Shown piece after piece: positions 1 to 11,000 of a DNA stretch of 60,000 nucleotides. The translations under genes were made by a program, and so were the position numbers. Source of the stretch: Membranipora membranacea (taxonomy: Eukaryota; Bryozoa; Gymnolaemata; Cheilostomatida; Membraniporidae). Numbering within the stretch: position 1 is the first letter of the stretch; every line of letters begins with the position of its first letter. The notes below the pieces were generated by a model that was given only the letters and a program-made list of their open reading frames with translations, had not been told where the DNA came from and did not search any database. The stretch lies in contig OU612065.1 in NCBI GenBank assembly GCA_914767715.1, positions 30,320,001 through 30,380,000 of the forward strand, in the 5' to 3' direction.

Positions 1-1151
1 AATCGCTTTTATATTTAGAATAGCAAACAATCAATGCGACTACCGCAACATTAAAATAGCAATAATTATTGTCAACAAACATTTAATGTTAATAGATGTA
101 TTTTATCCAGAAAACACGCTAGGGACAAATTTTTGTGGACACAAAGATTAATTTTCTGAAGTCAGACTTTAGATATATGTGTAGGCGATGATTGTATCTA
201 CCCCGTTGAGTTTGATGGAAAAGAACTTAGATATTTGTGGAGGAGAAAGATTTTATGGCTGTGCACCAGTAATGGTGCAGAAATTGAGTCAACATCGGCT
301 TGTGTATTTTCCATGTGCCTAGGGACATCATAGGGAGATAATTGTTGATTTTTATTTGATTCTACATATCGCTTGAGCTATTATCAGATTACAGATTACA
401 TGATTATGTGATGTGTAAGTTAATCAGTTCTTTTATCATCATCACACATATACTGGTCAGTTGCAGTCTTGATTGACGGAAAACTTTACATTCAATAATG
501 TTTAATTTGTCTGGTAGTTATCTACGCCATAATTACTGTATGATTTGTTTACCTACAGTACACTTTTATGGCCGCCTGCAGTATTTGTTTGTGAGAAGTT
601 AATTTAGACAAGACAGCATTACGTGATCTTCATGTCATGAAAGTTCACTCGGCTCTTACAACCGGAACATTTATACTTTTATGAAGAAGAAAAAATGAAA
701 TGCTTGTAATAATTTGATAAAAAAACGTCATCTGTGCAGGATAAACTTCTTGGCAATGCTTTGCACAGACACTGTGTACTTTATATTATGTCTCTAATCT
801 ACCTCCCACAACTATTATTCCATCTTCTATCGTCAATGTTGTAATTGAGACTGTAGATTTTTTGGAAACAAAAAACCCGGTTCCTAACTTAACTTCATTA
901 ACTGCAAACAAGATTAAATTTATCTAAACAAAACAGATACAGACATCGGAAGAGTTAAATTTCCTGATTTATTGAGATTATAGCAGAACCATGTACAGCT
1001 AAAAATAGGCGATCAGTGTGAGAAAGCCCTGTGAGCAATGGAAGCTAAAACGTAGTAGCCTTACACGCGGCTACTTTCCTAAACAAAAAATGTGGCCACA
1101 TGACAAGGCTAAAAATGAAGTTGTTTGATTACAACTGCTGCCAGCTGCCGA
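1..1151. other. Non-coding flank, probable 3' region of the GPCR gene
   Basis: AT-rich sequence with no reading frame I can recognise and no obvious repeat. It lies downstream of the minus-strand GPCR stop codon, so the part nearest 1151 is probably its 3' UTR. A minus-strand AATAAA (seen on plus as TTTATT near 965) could be its polyadenylation signal. I see nothing else of note. Confidence 0.5.
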
Positions 1152-2624
1152 TCAGTCATCTGTGACGTTCTGCTGTGTGAGATACTGAGGCCTAACTGTG
1201 ATGCTCTGTCGCCCATTTGAAGAGGAACTAATATAAAAACTAGATATAAACTTAATCATGCCTGGCTTTCTATTTGCATCGCGTCGTAATTGACACTTCG
1301 CAATCTTTTTAAACGCATGGCGAAAGTCGTTGGAGAAACAGGCATAAATACAAGGGTTCAGAAAAGAGTTTAAGTAGCCTATCCAGAAAAACACATCAAA
1401 AGCAACTTTGTTAATCTCGAAATTGCTGACACCTTCGATGAGATAGCAAATAAAGAAGGGGCACCAGCACAGTATGAAAGCTCCTATTATTATAGCCACT
1501 GTCTTGGCAGCCCTTGTCTCACGATTCATTGTATTACTTATAGTGTTTCTAGTTCGTTTTAACGAGTTTAGGAGGTTAATGTTACTCTTCGTCGAGTACT
1601 TTCTCGGAAAGCTTACCGTGTCTGATGATGTGCTCTCAGTCATCTCCGCGGAATTATTATCATTTATATCTTTTAGAAAATCCATTTCCTGTTGACAGTT
1701 TTCTGATGTTGATCTTTTTGATGGAGAACTAGAGTTAGCTGTGAGTAGCTCACTCATTTCATAGAGGGACGTTGCATTTTTATACAGAGACCTTTTAGTG
1801 GTGGACGGACCTCTGTGTATCCGCATTTGATGTTGCCCGTTTTTGCGGCTGGCTATTGTGCCACTGTGCGACTGCTTCATAAATTTTCTAGCCAACAGGA
1901 ATATCTTGATATAGAAGCCAGTCATTACAAAACACGGAATGAAAAACGACCCGAGAGCGGAGTATATAGTATAGCCGCTTGAGTTACTACTCACAACGCA
2001 GCTTCCAGGCGCGGGAGTTGTGTTCTTGTTGTTTGTAGAGTTGCCATTATACATGATGTTTGTGAGATTGGTGGTTGAGAGGTGTTCAGTTGATTCAGGA
2101 TCATCGTCCCATCTGATTAATGCCGGAAAGCATATTAAAAAAGATAGAATCCACATACTGAGACAGATAATCCGGCTTCTCTTGTGTGTCATCAGGTGCG
2201 GATATCTCAAGGGGTGTGCTATAGCTATATATCTATCAAAACTTATCGCACATAAGTGTAGTATTGAAGAGGTACACACCGATATATCAATCATAAGCCA
2301 TATCTGACACACTTCCCGCTGAAACAACCAGTAGCCAAATATCTCTTCTAGTACTGAAAATGGTAAAACTAGAATCGCTAAAAGCAAGTCAGCCACAGCT
2401 AGAGAGACGATGAATGAGTTACTTATACTCTTGCGTAACTTCCTGTATAGAGAAACGGCTATAATCACGAGGCTGTTACCAATTAGTATGCTGACCACAA
2501 TCAGAGAGAGAATGATTGTTTTAATAATGAATTGCCACGAGCACATGTCCACCTGCTTATAAGTGTCAGGGCAGAGAAAGAGGTTGTCATCATCACTGAC
2601 AACCAATGTCCTCTTATCGGCCAT
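1152..2624 (-). CDS. Aminergic-type class A GPCR (dopamine/octopamine/adrenergic-like), single exon
   Basis: A 490-residue plasma-membrane receptor encoded by one uninterrupted exon, expected to bind a biogenic amine and signal through G proteins. Visible hallmarks: N50 (1.50), LAVAD with D79 (2.50), C106, the amine-binding aspartate D113 (3.32) in WLMIDISVCTSS, DRY at 130-132, and C209 in the second extracellular loop. TM5 has S222 and S226 before P230 (positions 5.42 and 5.46), TM6 has CWCPFF (W387, F390, F391), and TM7 has W414, Y417 and NPCIY at 423-427. The paired TM5 serines and the TM6 FF favour catecholamine or phenolamine ligands over acetylcholine. The second extracellular loop is long, with several N-x-S/T sites (around 186, 195, 201 and 214), and intracellular loop 3 runs from about 250 to 370. 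No signal peptide, as usual for the family. Class and aminergic type are firm; the exact ligand cannot be assigned by eye. Confidence 0.93.
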   Translation of the reverse strand: MADKRTLVVSDDDNLFLCPDTYKQVDMCSWQFIIKTIILSLIVVSILIGNSLVIIAVSLYRKLRKSISNSFIVSLAVADLLLAILVLPFSVLEEIFGYWLFQREVCQIWLMIDISVCTSSILHLCAISFDRYIAIAHPLRYPHLMTHKRSRIICLSMWILSFLICFPALIRWDDDPESTEHLSTTNLTNIMYNGNSTNNKNTTPAPGSCVVSSNSSGYTIYSALGSFFIPCFVMTGFYIKIFLLARKFMKQSHSGTIASRKNGQHQMRIHRGPSTTKRSLYKNATSLYEMSELLTANSSSPSKRSTSENCQQEMDFLKDINDNNSAEMTESTSSDTVSFPRKYSTKSNINLLNSLKRTRNTISNTMNRETRAAKTVAIIIGAFILCWCPFFICYLIEGVSNFEINKVAFDVFFWIGYLNSFLNPCIYACFSNDFRHAFKKIAKCQLRRDANRKPGMIKFISSFYISSSSNGRQSITVRPQYLTQQNVTDD

Positions 2625-3496
2625 TACCTTTTACTATTATGCCAATAATAACCCCTTAGGACCTTCTGTGCTGTATCTAGATGGCCAGATTTGGCTGTCT
2701 CTGTTTTGTTTCTTTGTTAATTGATTGTCCATTTGTCGTTGACCATTTAGTCGCAACTCTCTCTCTCTTTATCGATAGAGATTTTCTGTCATCAGTGTAT
2801 AGGCAACACAAGACATGTTATTTGTGATGAGAATATTTATATGGAAGTATGTTGACCTGCCTTCAATAAATTACGACGTCTATGTCTTATTCCCCCTCCG
2901 CTTTCACATTCACCATCTGCAATTAAAAGATAAAAGCTGCCAATGTGTATATTTATGTCTATATAATATATAATTTAATGAGTTAATGGATTAGTAAGCT
3001 CGCACAGTGGTTATTGTCGCTCATATGATCGATGAGATCTTTTGTAACGGAAGGTCAAGTGATGTATCTACTAACGAGACTCAGCCGATACTCAGCCGGA
3101 ATGCCACATGGTGCTATATGCATCATATCACTTACTCTGTGATCATATATACCATACACACCTACAGTTATTAAATGTGTACAAACAAAGCAACACAAAA
3201 GTTCAGATCAACCGTAAAACAATATAACTGGAAGACACAGCTCAAATTAAATTAACAAAACTATGATCAAAAGTTACGAATTATCATTTTTTTATATATT
3301 CCGAAAAAAATTGCATGTTATGTATTTACACAGCGTCTAATACCATCAATTATATGAGGGCCAGCTATATGATAAGGAAAGGTAAATTAATACGCTTTCT
3401 TTGACACATTTTTTGACGATGTTGAGTTCGTCTAAGTGCTTAGATTCAACTTGATCCAGAGTCTGAGCGATTAGAGTAGGTTTCAGTTACCTTAGT

Positions 3497-3600
3497 CTAA
3501 GTGCTCAGACCGCTGCATTGCGAGTTATAGGCATTCCATTATCAATTTCAAATGATAATGTAATACCACTCACTCGCAATGCAGCAGTCTGAGCACTTAG
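3497..3600. repeat. Foldback (MITE-like) hairpin, 29-bp arms
   Basis: The arm at 3497-3525 is the reverse complement of 3572-3600 with one mismatch. The pairing continues more weakly inward (3526-3544 against 3553-3571), leaving an 8-base loop at 3545-3552. A related partial motif (CTAAGTGCTTAG) occurs just upstream near 3434. This is a typical foldback or MITE-like non-coding element; I see no target-site duplication that would assign a family. Confidence 0.7.
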
Positions 3601-5131
3601 TTAGACAACAGTTACGTAGAATTTTGGCTTTGAAGTGTAAAGATTTGAGTGGCTGATTGTCTAACCAACCACATGGTGAGTATGACGACCAAACTCTGTC
3701 TGACCTCACCAAGGTCAGCTCAATGTCACTAGTCAGCCCTGGGGCCAATCAATTGTTTGGTTACACTGAACGAACTTATCCAGGTTTTACAACCAAGTAC
3801 ATCCAGGCCCTGTTATCTATTGAAATCTACTCTTGGGAACCCAAAACCCTGAAGTACATTGTGAGAGTTCTAGAGCCTGATACCCGTATTTCTGAGTTGT
3901 TCAGACCCCTGAATCACTCACACAAAGGTAAGACGTTACAATCAGGGTATTTTGAGAGAGTTTAAGAGGCAATTGAGTTTGCTAATTTGTTTAAAACTAA
4001 TCATCTATTTTATCTAATTAGTCTAGGAGTATGATGTCGTAGCTTTCTAACAGACTTGTGAGGTTGTAATGTAACACATGGTTGTGTCATAACTATCAGG
4101 TGCTTCAGTAAAGATAGACCAAATTTACTATCATGTTTTCACTCCTTTTCACTTTTTGTACGTAACATAACATATTTCAAGATTATCATCTTTGCACTCA
4201 TCTATTCCTATCTTACCATTGGCATAAATTACAGTAACCTACGAAACACATTTTAAATCAAGGAGACCTTGCATTGCCTGTTTAAAGTTTCATCACATGT
4301 CTATTAAGGTTGAGCCCTAGGAGGCCAGCAAATGTACAGATCGGAAGGAGAATATAATCAATAAAAGTTTGCTGATCGATTCATACTTTGGCCTCTAGTT
4401 TAAGATGTTAAACTTTTTTGAGGGGGCATGATATTCCCTTTTTTAATGGCACTCTCAGTCTATATTTTCTCATCTTGTTTTCAAGGTTTGATAATGCACA
4501 AAAAACATGATCTATACCTATACCTACTCTGTAATGTAGCATCCCAGGAAGTGACAAGAAGTCGATGTGAGGTTTATAAAGATGCTAGAACTCTAGGACT
4601 AGGTAGTACTGAAAATGTTGCCATCGTAGTTGAAAATCGATTTAAAACCATGATCATGTGACTGCAGGTAACCACAGGAAAGGAGGATTTAAACTGCATA
4701 CAGTGTCAACTTGTTTTGGACTCCGCACCTGGAATAGCATATCAGATGTTTCTACGCACATCGAGCCTCATCGTCTCTCTATTTTTAACAGTCTATTTTA
4801 AATTACCGTATGGTGAAAAACACCATAAAGAACCGCTTCGTGCCGAGAACCATTTCCTCCATCACCATCTAACTAGAGCAATGCTCACCTGGTGGTCAGA
4901 GACATATCTAATACAGAAGTTACCGAGGCCATGTTAACTTTTCAGCTGTCACCCATAAGCAGCAGCAGCAAATGCATAAATACATCAGATATATATACTC
5001 TGCAGAGCAGTTATATCAAGCAAACATATCTATAAACAACCAAATGATTCGGAAATTCTCAGATTCTCAGATCATTGAAGTGTAAAAATATATATATATA
5101 TATGAACTGGCTTAACTTGTGAAACAGGTAG

Positions 5132-5641
5132 ATTGAACTCCCTGAGTATCTACTTTTAGGGCAAAGTCAGGTTTATCAACTTTTGTGGTTCATCGTGAAA
5201 CCGCAAAAGCCCCACTTCAAATGGATGAGAAAAACTTTTCAATATTTGAGTTATCTCATCATACCACAATATTCCGCATGTGATACAATAATAAATGTCT
5301 TTGGCACAAATCTTAAAACAAATTATGCGGCCAGTTTATGCAGCCAGTTTAAACAAATTATGCGGACAAATTATCAACTATTTCAATTTTGTAACTACAG
5401 TGATTTTAATCCAGAGTATATTACAGATATTATTATCTACCATATACCTACCCCGGAATCTCACTACATTTCCTGTTCAATTATAGCTCTGGATGAAGTT
5501 CAATACTTCTGGGAATTTAAAGTAGGAAGAGGAAGTAGTCTAGACATGCTCAATAATATAAATCAGGCACCTTGTAGGCCGGAGCAGCCGGAGCAGCCGG
5601 AGCAGGCGTCTGCAGTTACACCTGTACAACTTACAGTCTGA
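5132..5641 (+). other. Unrecognised open reading frame without ATG start
   Basis: An open frame of about 170 codons between an in-frame TAG at 5129 and TGA at 5639. It has no early ATG, so if coding it would be an internal or terminal exon; AG acceptor-like sites lie near 5127 and 5159. It ends with three near-copies of a Pro-Glu-Gln triplet (5580-5606) and contains a short internal duplication around 5317-5370. The translation matches no domain I know. The high AT content and isolated position make a chance frame or a decayed mobile-element fragment as likely as a gene. Confidence 0.15.
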
Positions 5642-6289
5642 CACCAGTAGTATTCTCAAATTGTTATAGATTGAATAAAATCATTTACTATTTGGAAACT
5701 TTTAGATTAGAAAGTGTAGAGTAATATTTCCACATCAACATTCTTTTGGCATAATTTTGATTTAAAGTTTAAACAATAAATTACCAATAATTTTGTCAAG
5801 GTAAATTTTTCGTGAGTTTTCTCGCAGGTTTACTAAAATTGTGAGCTAACTTAATTTTGATTAAACTTACGATAATTTAGTTCACAATAGCCCTCTGCTC
5901 TATAATCAAAGTTACCTGTTGTCTGATAGATTTTATTTTCCTTCTCATAGAATGTCCGCCAGTACTGCGCTCCACAATGCCTGAGATCTCAGACAGAAAT
6001 AGATCATCTCAGTCTCCTAACCTTACATAAAGCTAAATCACAGGCCTGTGTACGTTCACTGGCTTACGCTGCTTAGTACACAATATGTACGCTGCTCAAT
6101 AATTATAGTATCAACTCTAAGGCTGCAGTTATCCATTATAAAACTATTATCAATCGTATCACAGTGGACATGTATATAGAAATCATTATTGTACTACTCA
6201 ATATTGTTATTGGTGGTTGCTCAATTGCATTACTCGCTGCCGCTGCCCAAAGAGTTATAGACCCCACTTCGCTGCCTAATATCTTCTAG

Positions 6290-6328
6290 GCTTGCCTGTT
6301 TTGACAGACTTTGTCAAGACAGGCAAGC
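6290..6328. repeat. Short near-perfect hairpin
   Basis: GCTTGCCTGTTTTGACA is followed, after a 5-base loop, by its reverse complement with one mismatch (39 bases in all). The stem is too short for a typical microRNA precursor and no tail or target-site duplication is visible. Function unknown. Confidence 0.55.
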
Positions 6329-8027
6329 TAATTTTAAATCATCATTCTCGAGCATTGGTAGAAATTTGAGAAAGAATTAGACAGCATTAAATGACAATTC
6401 AGGAACTTTAGAGTGTAAATTAAATATAGTCAATAAGCTTTGTTTTATTTCATTTTCTTAATTGGTATTTATATATAACATATACATATTACGTATTGTT
6501 TTATTTCTCTGTAGAAAATGTTCAACTGCATTTCTAATTCCATAGCTATCCTACTAACTGATGACACATTCCAGATTTCTCACAAAAATGGGAGGGGGAG
6601 GGCAAATAATATACCCAGAGTCACCAACCTGTGGTGATTAGAGGAAATACAAGTGGGCATTGCTGTGTTAAGCAGTTGTCGCCATCAGTATGTCTATATA
6701 TGTATTTTTCTCGCATAGCTGACAGAGCTCAAAGGTTTATCCTCTGACCGATAATCAAACCAGAACTAATGCTGACATAGGCGTAGATATTATGCTGATT
6801 TTCAATATTTTTTCTTTGCTTGACAGAGTTTTACTCACAGATCTTTGCTCTCAGCTGACGCCTTGGCAAACTGCCTAGGGTGTTTGGGGGGCCTCCCTAC
6901 CCACCCCACACCGCCAACCCAGACTGCAGCTGATCCAAGTGTCAGATTGAGATTGAGCAGACAGTCTAATCAGAGAATAACTAAGGACTTTCATACTTTG
7001 GTTATTTAAGAGGAGGATCACACGGTCTAAATCCACTCAAGTATCTGCCAATGAACTACTCAGCCACTCACTCCATACTCAAACCCACAGCATTACAGCT
7101 AATATTTAATTACGATAATATCATTTTAAATCAGAATGTTTAGATTTTATTTAGCGGACATTGACTCGGCCCATGGTAAGTGTACGGTCCGGGTGTGATT
7201 ATGATAGGGTAATGATAGAGTGGGTACACACGGATGAATAGCTCTGACACTGTTGAAGAGATTCAAGTACATTACTGTCTGTCTGTTCGTTTGTTAGCTG
7301 ACACATTCTTCAGTGTGTTGTCACTTTGCGCATGTGCATTAATCAATTCAGGTTGGTTATCGTTGCACCGTAGCGACTGAACTAATTCAAATGTGCGTGA
7401 GTTCTAAAACTGAAAAGCATTGGGAAAAAGTTAGCTTTCAAAGGCAAAATGTAAATAAGTCAATTGGGCCAGTTTTTGGCACTGACGCTACGGGGCAGAG
7501 AGACTCGTATCACAGCAGTGTGGGGTGTTGCCTATAATTTACCGAGTTGTTGTACAAAGTGTAGACAACTTCACTGTTTTTAAAACCGTATATCAGCTGT
7601 GTCAAGATGAGCGTGAGTCACAAAATATATTATAAGCTGATATTTCCAATTCTATAGTGTTGCACTAGGTGTGGTTAGGACTTGGCCGATCAAGGAACAA
7701 AATTATTGCCGATGATGATCAGGCAACAAGTGCAGTCTAGGATTTCCTCGAACAAACCCTAAATATTAGCGTTTGAGTTTTATCTGCGTCGGTGAGTAGC
7801 ACAATAAACGTCAAGGAGACATTGAGCACCTGCTGTTTCTCACAGAGGGCTCAGGGCCTATAAACCTTTCTAGAGAATACCAAAGTATATCTTAAGTGAG
7901 GACATGATACATTTATGTCTACTTTGGTAATTTCCTCTTGAAATAACTTAAAAGAGTTAGTCGTAGCATGTACTATAACGTGGTGTTTGGATTCTTATTT
8001 TTGATACATTGATTGCTTGATCTCAGC

Positions 8028-11000
8028 ATGGAACTGGTCAAAGCTGTATTTCTGAATGTTCTTACTATTTATGCTGCAATAGTAAGTATGGGTTTTCTAA
8101 GCTAAAAGTAACATGTGTATATATCTTTCATTTATGGAGACCAAAGTATATAGTTTGTTAGCCATATTCCATTGCCAAGTGGCAGGGTCTGTAGTCAAAA
8201 TGATCAGTACTGGGAATAAAGCAGGAAACACTCATTTCAATTTTACACTTCTCTCAGGGCTACAATTTGAGCACGATAGCGAGATAGCTAACGTGCCACT
8301 GTTAGCTGGTGAAACATAGCGTTGTCACGGAGCTACTACTCCCAAAACAAATAATTAGCTGCGTGACAAGGCTAGGTGAAACAATATTATAATGTGTGTG
8401 CATAAATCAAAGCAGTACGAAGACTCTCTCTCGCCTTGATTATTTTATTTGGCATTTATTGTCCATTTCTCACTTTGCGTTAAAGCTATAGTTATACAAC
8501 AGAAAGTGGACAACCGTTTGTTAACTCTTTGATTTTATTTTAAACTAGCAACTTTGTATGGACTGTTAAGACTTTCGGGGTTTTGTAGGTCAATATCTAC
8601 AGGCAGAATTGAATCATTCATGTCAGAGTCAGCTCATTGTGGCTTTCAATCGCTATTTATATACCTTTAATCTCATTGCCCCACAAGAAGAGGTTAGGGA
8701 ACGCCACCATATAGTGTTACTTTGATCCCTCAAATATTTTTCGGTCCCCTACCATTGTATTCTTAACTACGACCCTGTATAGAAAGATATATGTTTTGTT
8801 TTGTTTATATTCATCTTTCTCCTACCATTTTTTTCTGAACGACGTCTTTGAAAAGTATATTACATTTATTGTTTCATTTTTGTTGATATTCAGGCGGTTC
8901 TCCCTCCTATGTACCGGATATGGGACACCAGGAGGATCCCTTTTCAGATTGATCCATCGCTAGGTAGGTTATAATTTATAATGATTACGTGCTGAGAACT
9001 CAACCACGTTCTACTGCCCATGAAAGGGCTGGTAAGCACCCACCCTTTAATTCTCATATTGATAGCTAAGAATAGTCTAAGAATATGAAATAATGACGGC
9101 TGAAGCATCCATGAGGAAACTCAACCACGTTCTTCTGTTGAAGAAAGGGCAGGTAGGCACCTCCCCCTTTCTTTCTCATATGGATGGTGGTCTAAGATTA
9201 TAACACTGCAACTAAGCCTAGATCAGGCAGCCAGAGCACTGAAGACATTTAGGCAGAACAATATTGAAACATACTTCTGCTATGTCGATGACAATTAAAT
9301 TAATCAATCAATCAATATCTGTTCCATGTATCATGTTCCAAGCTCAGGACCCAAGAACTCGCAGGCACTTAGCTACACCAAACTGAAACCTCTGTGAACA
9401 AACCAGGAGATTGACTTCACTAGCCATTATGAATGGCTTTTGAATTCAACCCAGTCACTCCTTGTATTGGTTCACAATTTTGGTGTAAAGATACCTGAAG
9501 ACCACCTCCCACGTATCATTTATCGCTGAGCAGAAGATAACTTGAGTATTTCATTATTGTAAACTAGCCTCTTCTTCTGTAGATATCAACATACGTTATG
9601 AATTGGATCAGGCCTTCCAAGATATCAACGTGCAGAATGATAACTGTGTGAACTTTGACGATAAAACAGCGGATGACATAGACTTCCTCAAAATAGAACC
9701 TGGAGACTCGTAAGTTGTTTTATTCTTTCTCTAACTCAGAGCTAGTCTGAGCCCCCCCCCCCCCCCAGACTCTTGCCCCCCCCCCTCCCCGTCCAATGGC
9801 CCCTTGCTGGGCAAAGGGCAAAGAGCCAAATTTTTCTCGCCATTGAATTTCCATATAATCTATAATTTAGATTCCTGCAGATTAATTTGCTGTCAATAGT
9901 GCAAATAAATTATACCTTCCAAAGAAAGGGCATGGATACTGGTAAATTGACAGGCATGGAGTATTTGACAGATTGTCATTAAACATCAGTAATTGAATAA
10001 TTATCAGTTGTGGCTGAAAATAGAATTTGTTTCAAAGTGAATGACAGTTCTTTTCAGATGTGGTCATGATGGACACACCCTCGTAATCATTTTCAGCAGG
10101 GATTTTTATTGCCTAGAATTTATCTCATACTGTCTATGAAAGGTTCAGCGACTGTGGCGGTCATTCAGAAAAAACCATTAACCCTAGTTTACATCCAACT
10201 TTTATTGATAGAGTGTCCAATTGTGATCAATAACACAATATACAATCTGTTTTTTATGATAGTTCTATTTCAATTTAATTGAGATTCATAATATGAACAT
10301 GCTACTACAAGACAGTGTGGACAACATTCTTCATCTAAATCCGCTTTCGAATTATCAAAATATGGTTCTGATTTTCTGCTTGACCAGAATTCAAATCTTG
10401 GGTATGCAAGCTCCTGATGTAGCGTTAGTTGCCTTCTCGAATACCAAGAAATTTTAGTAGGGTTTCCTCTCGCAATAATACCATTTTTAGACCTAGGAAA
10501 TGTAGAACACAAAAGCGTGCCAAATCGTTTTTTCCATTTTTTATGACATATTTCATCAATCACCGCTCTTAGTATTTTTTTTTTACGCATTGTACACATT
10601 CCACACTATCATCATTGATAACGAATGTATCAATAAAATCTAATCTAATCTAATCTTATCTTAACCCTAATTCCATGTTTGTTAAGGTGTGAGACTGTTG
10701 TCGGGCGTACCGGAGGAGAACAGGTACTAAAGCTAAGTTCCACATGTGCTGGAGGTATCAACCTCTCTCATGGTGAGATCGCACATGAACTTCTGCACAC
10801 ACTAGGATTCAACCACGAGCATCAGCGATCCGATAGGGACTCTTACATCACTGTCGAGCTTGACAATGTCTTCGGGTTCGGTAAGTTTTAAGGTTTCAAA
10901 TTTTAATTGCCCCCGAAATCAATTCTCTTTTTTTTCAGGTGATCACTGCCTCAGCAGTAAAAAAAAATCGTGTCATAAGCTTGTAATAATGGTCAAACGT

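Larger units (their letters stand above)
2625..8027. other. Intergenic region between GPCR and astacin genes
   Basis: AT-rich DNA between two divergently transcribed genes, so it should contain both promoters, though I could not pinpoint either. It holds a foldback at 3497-3600, a short hairpin at 6290-6328 and a long unrecognised reading frame ending at 5641. A second open stretch, about 3657-3965 on the plus strand, has no in-frame ATG start and no similarity I recognise. Around 4716-4800 one plus frame faintly resembles the C-terminal end of LINE polyproteins (a WNSI-type motif), too weak to call. The rest shows nothing I can interpret. Confidence 0.5.

Noticed and set aside
10660-10675. 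Telomere-like TTAACCCTAA
   Set aside because: A single copy at the end of a CTAAT pentamer array; no tandem telomeric repeat.
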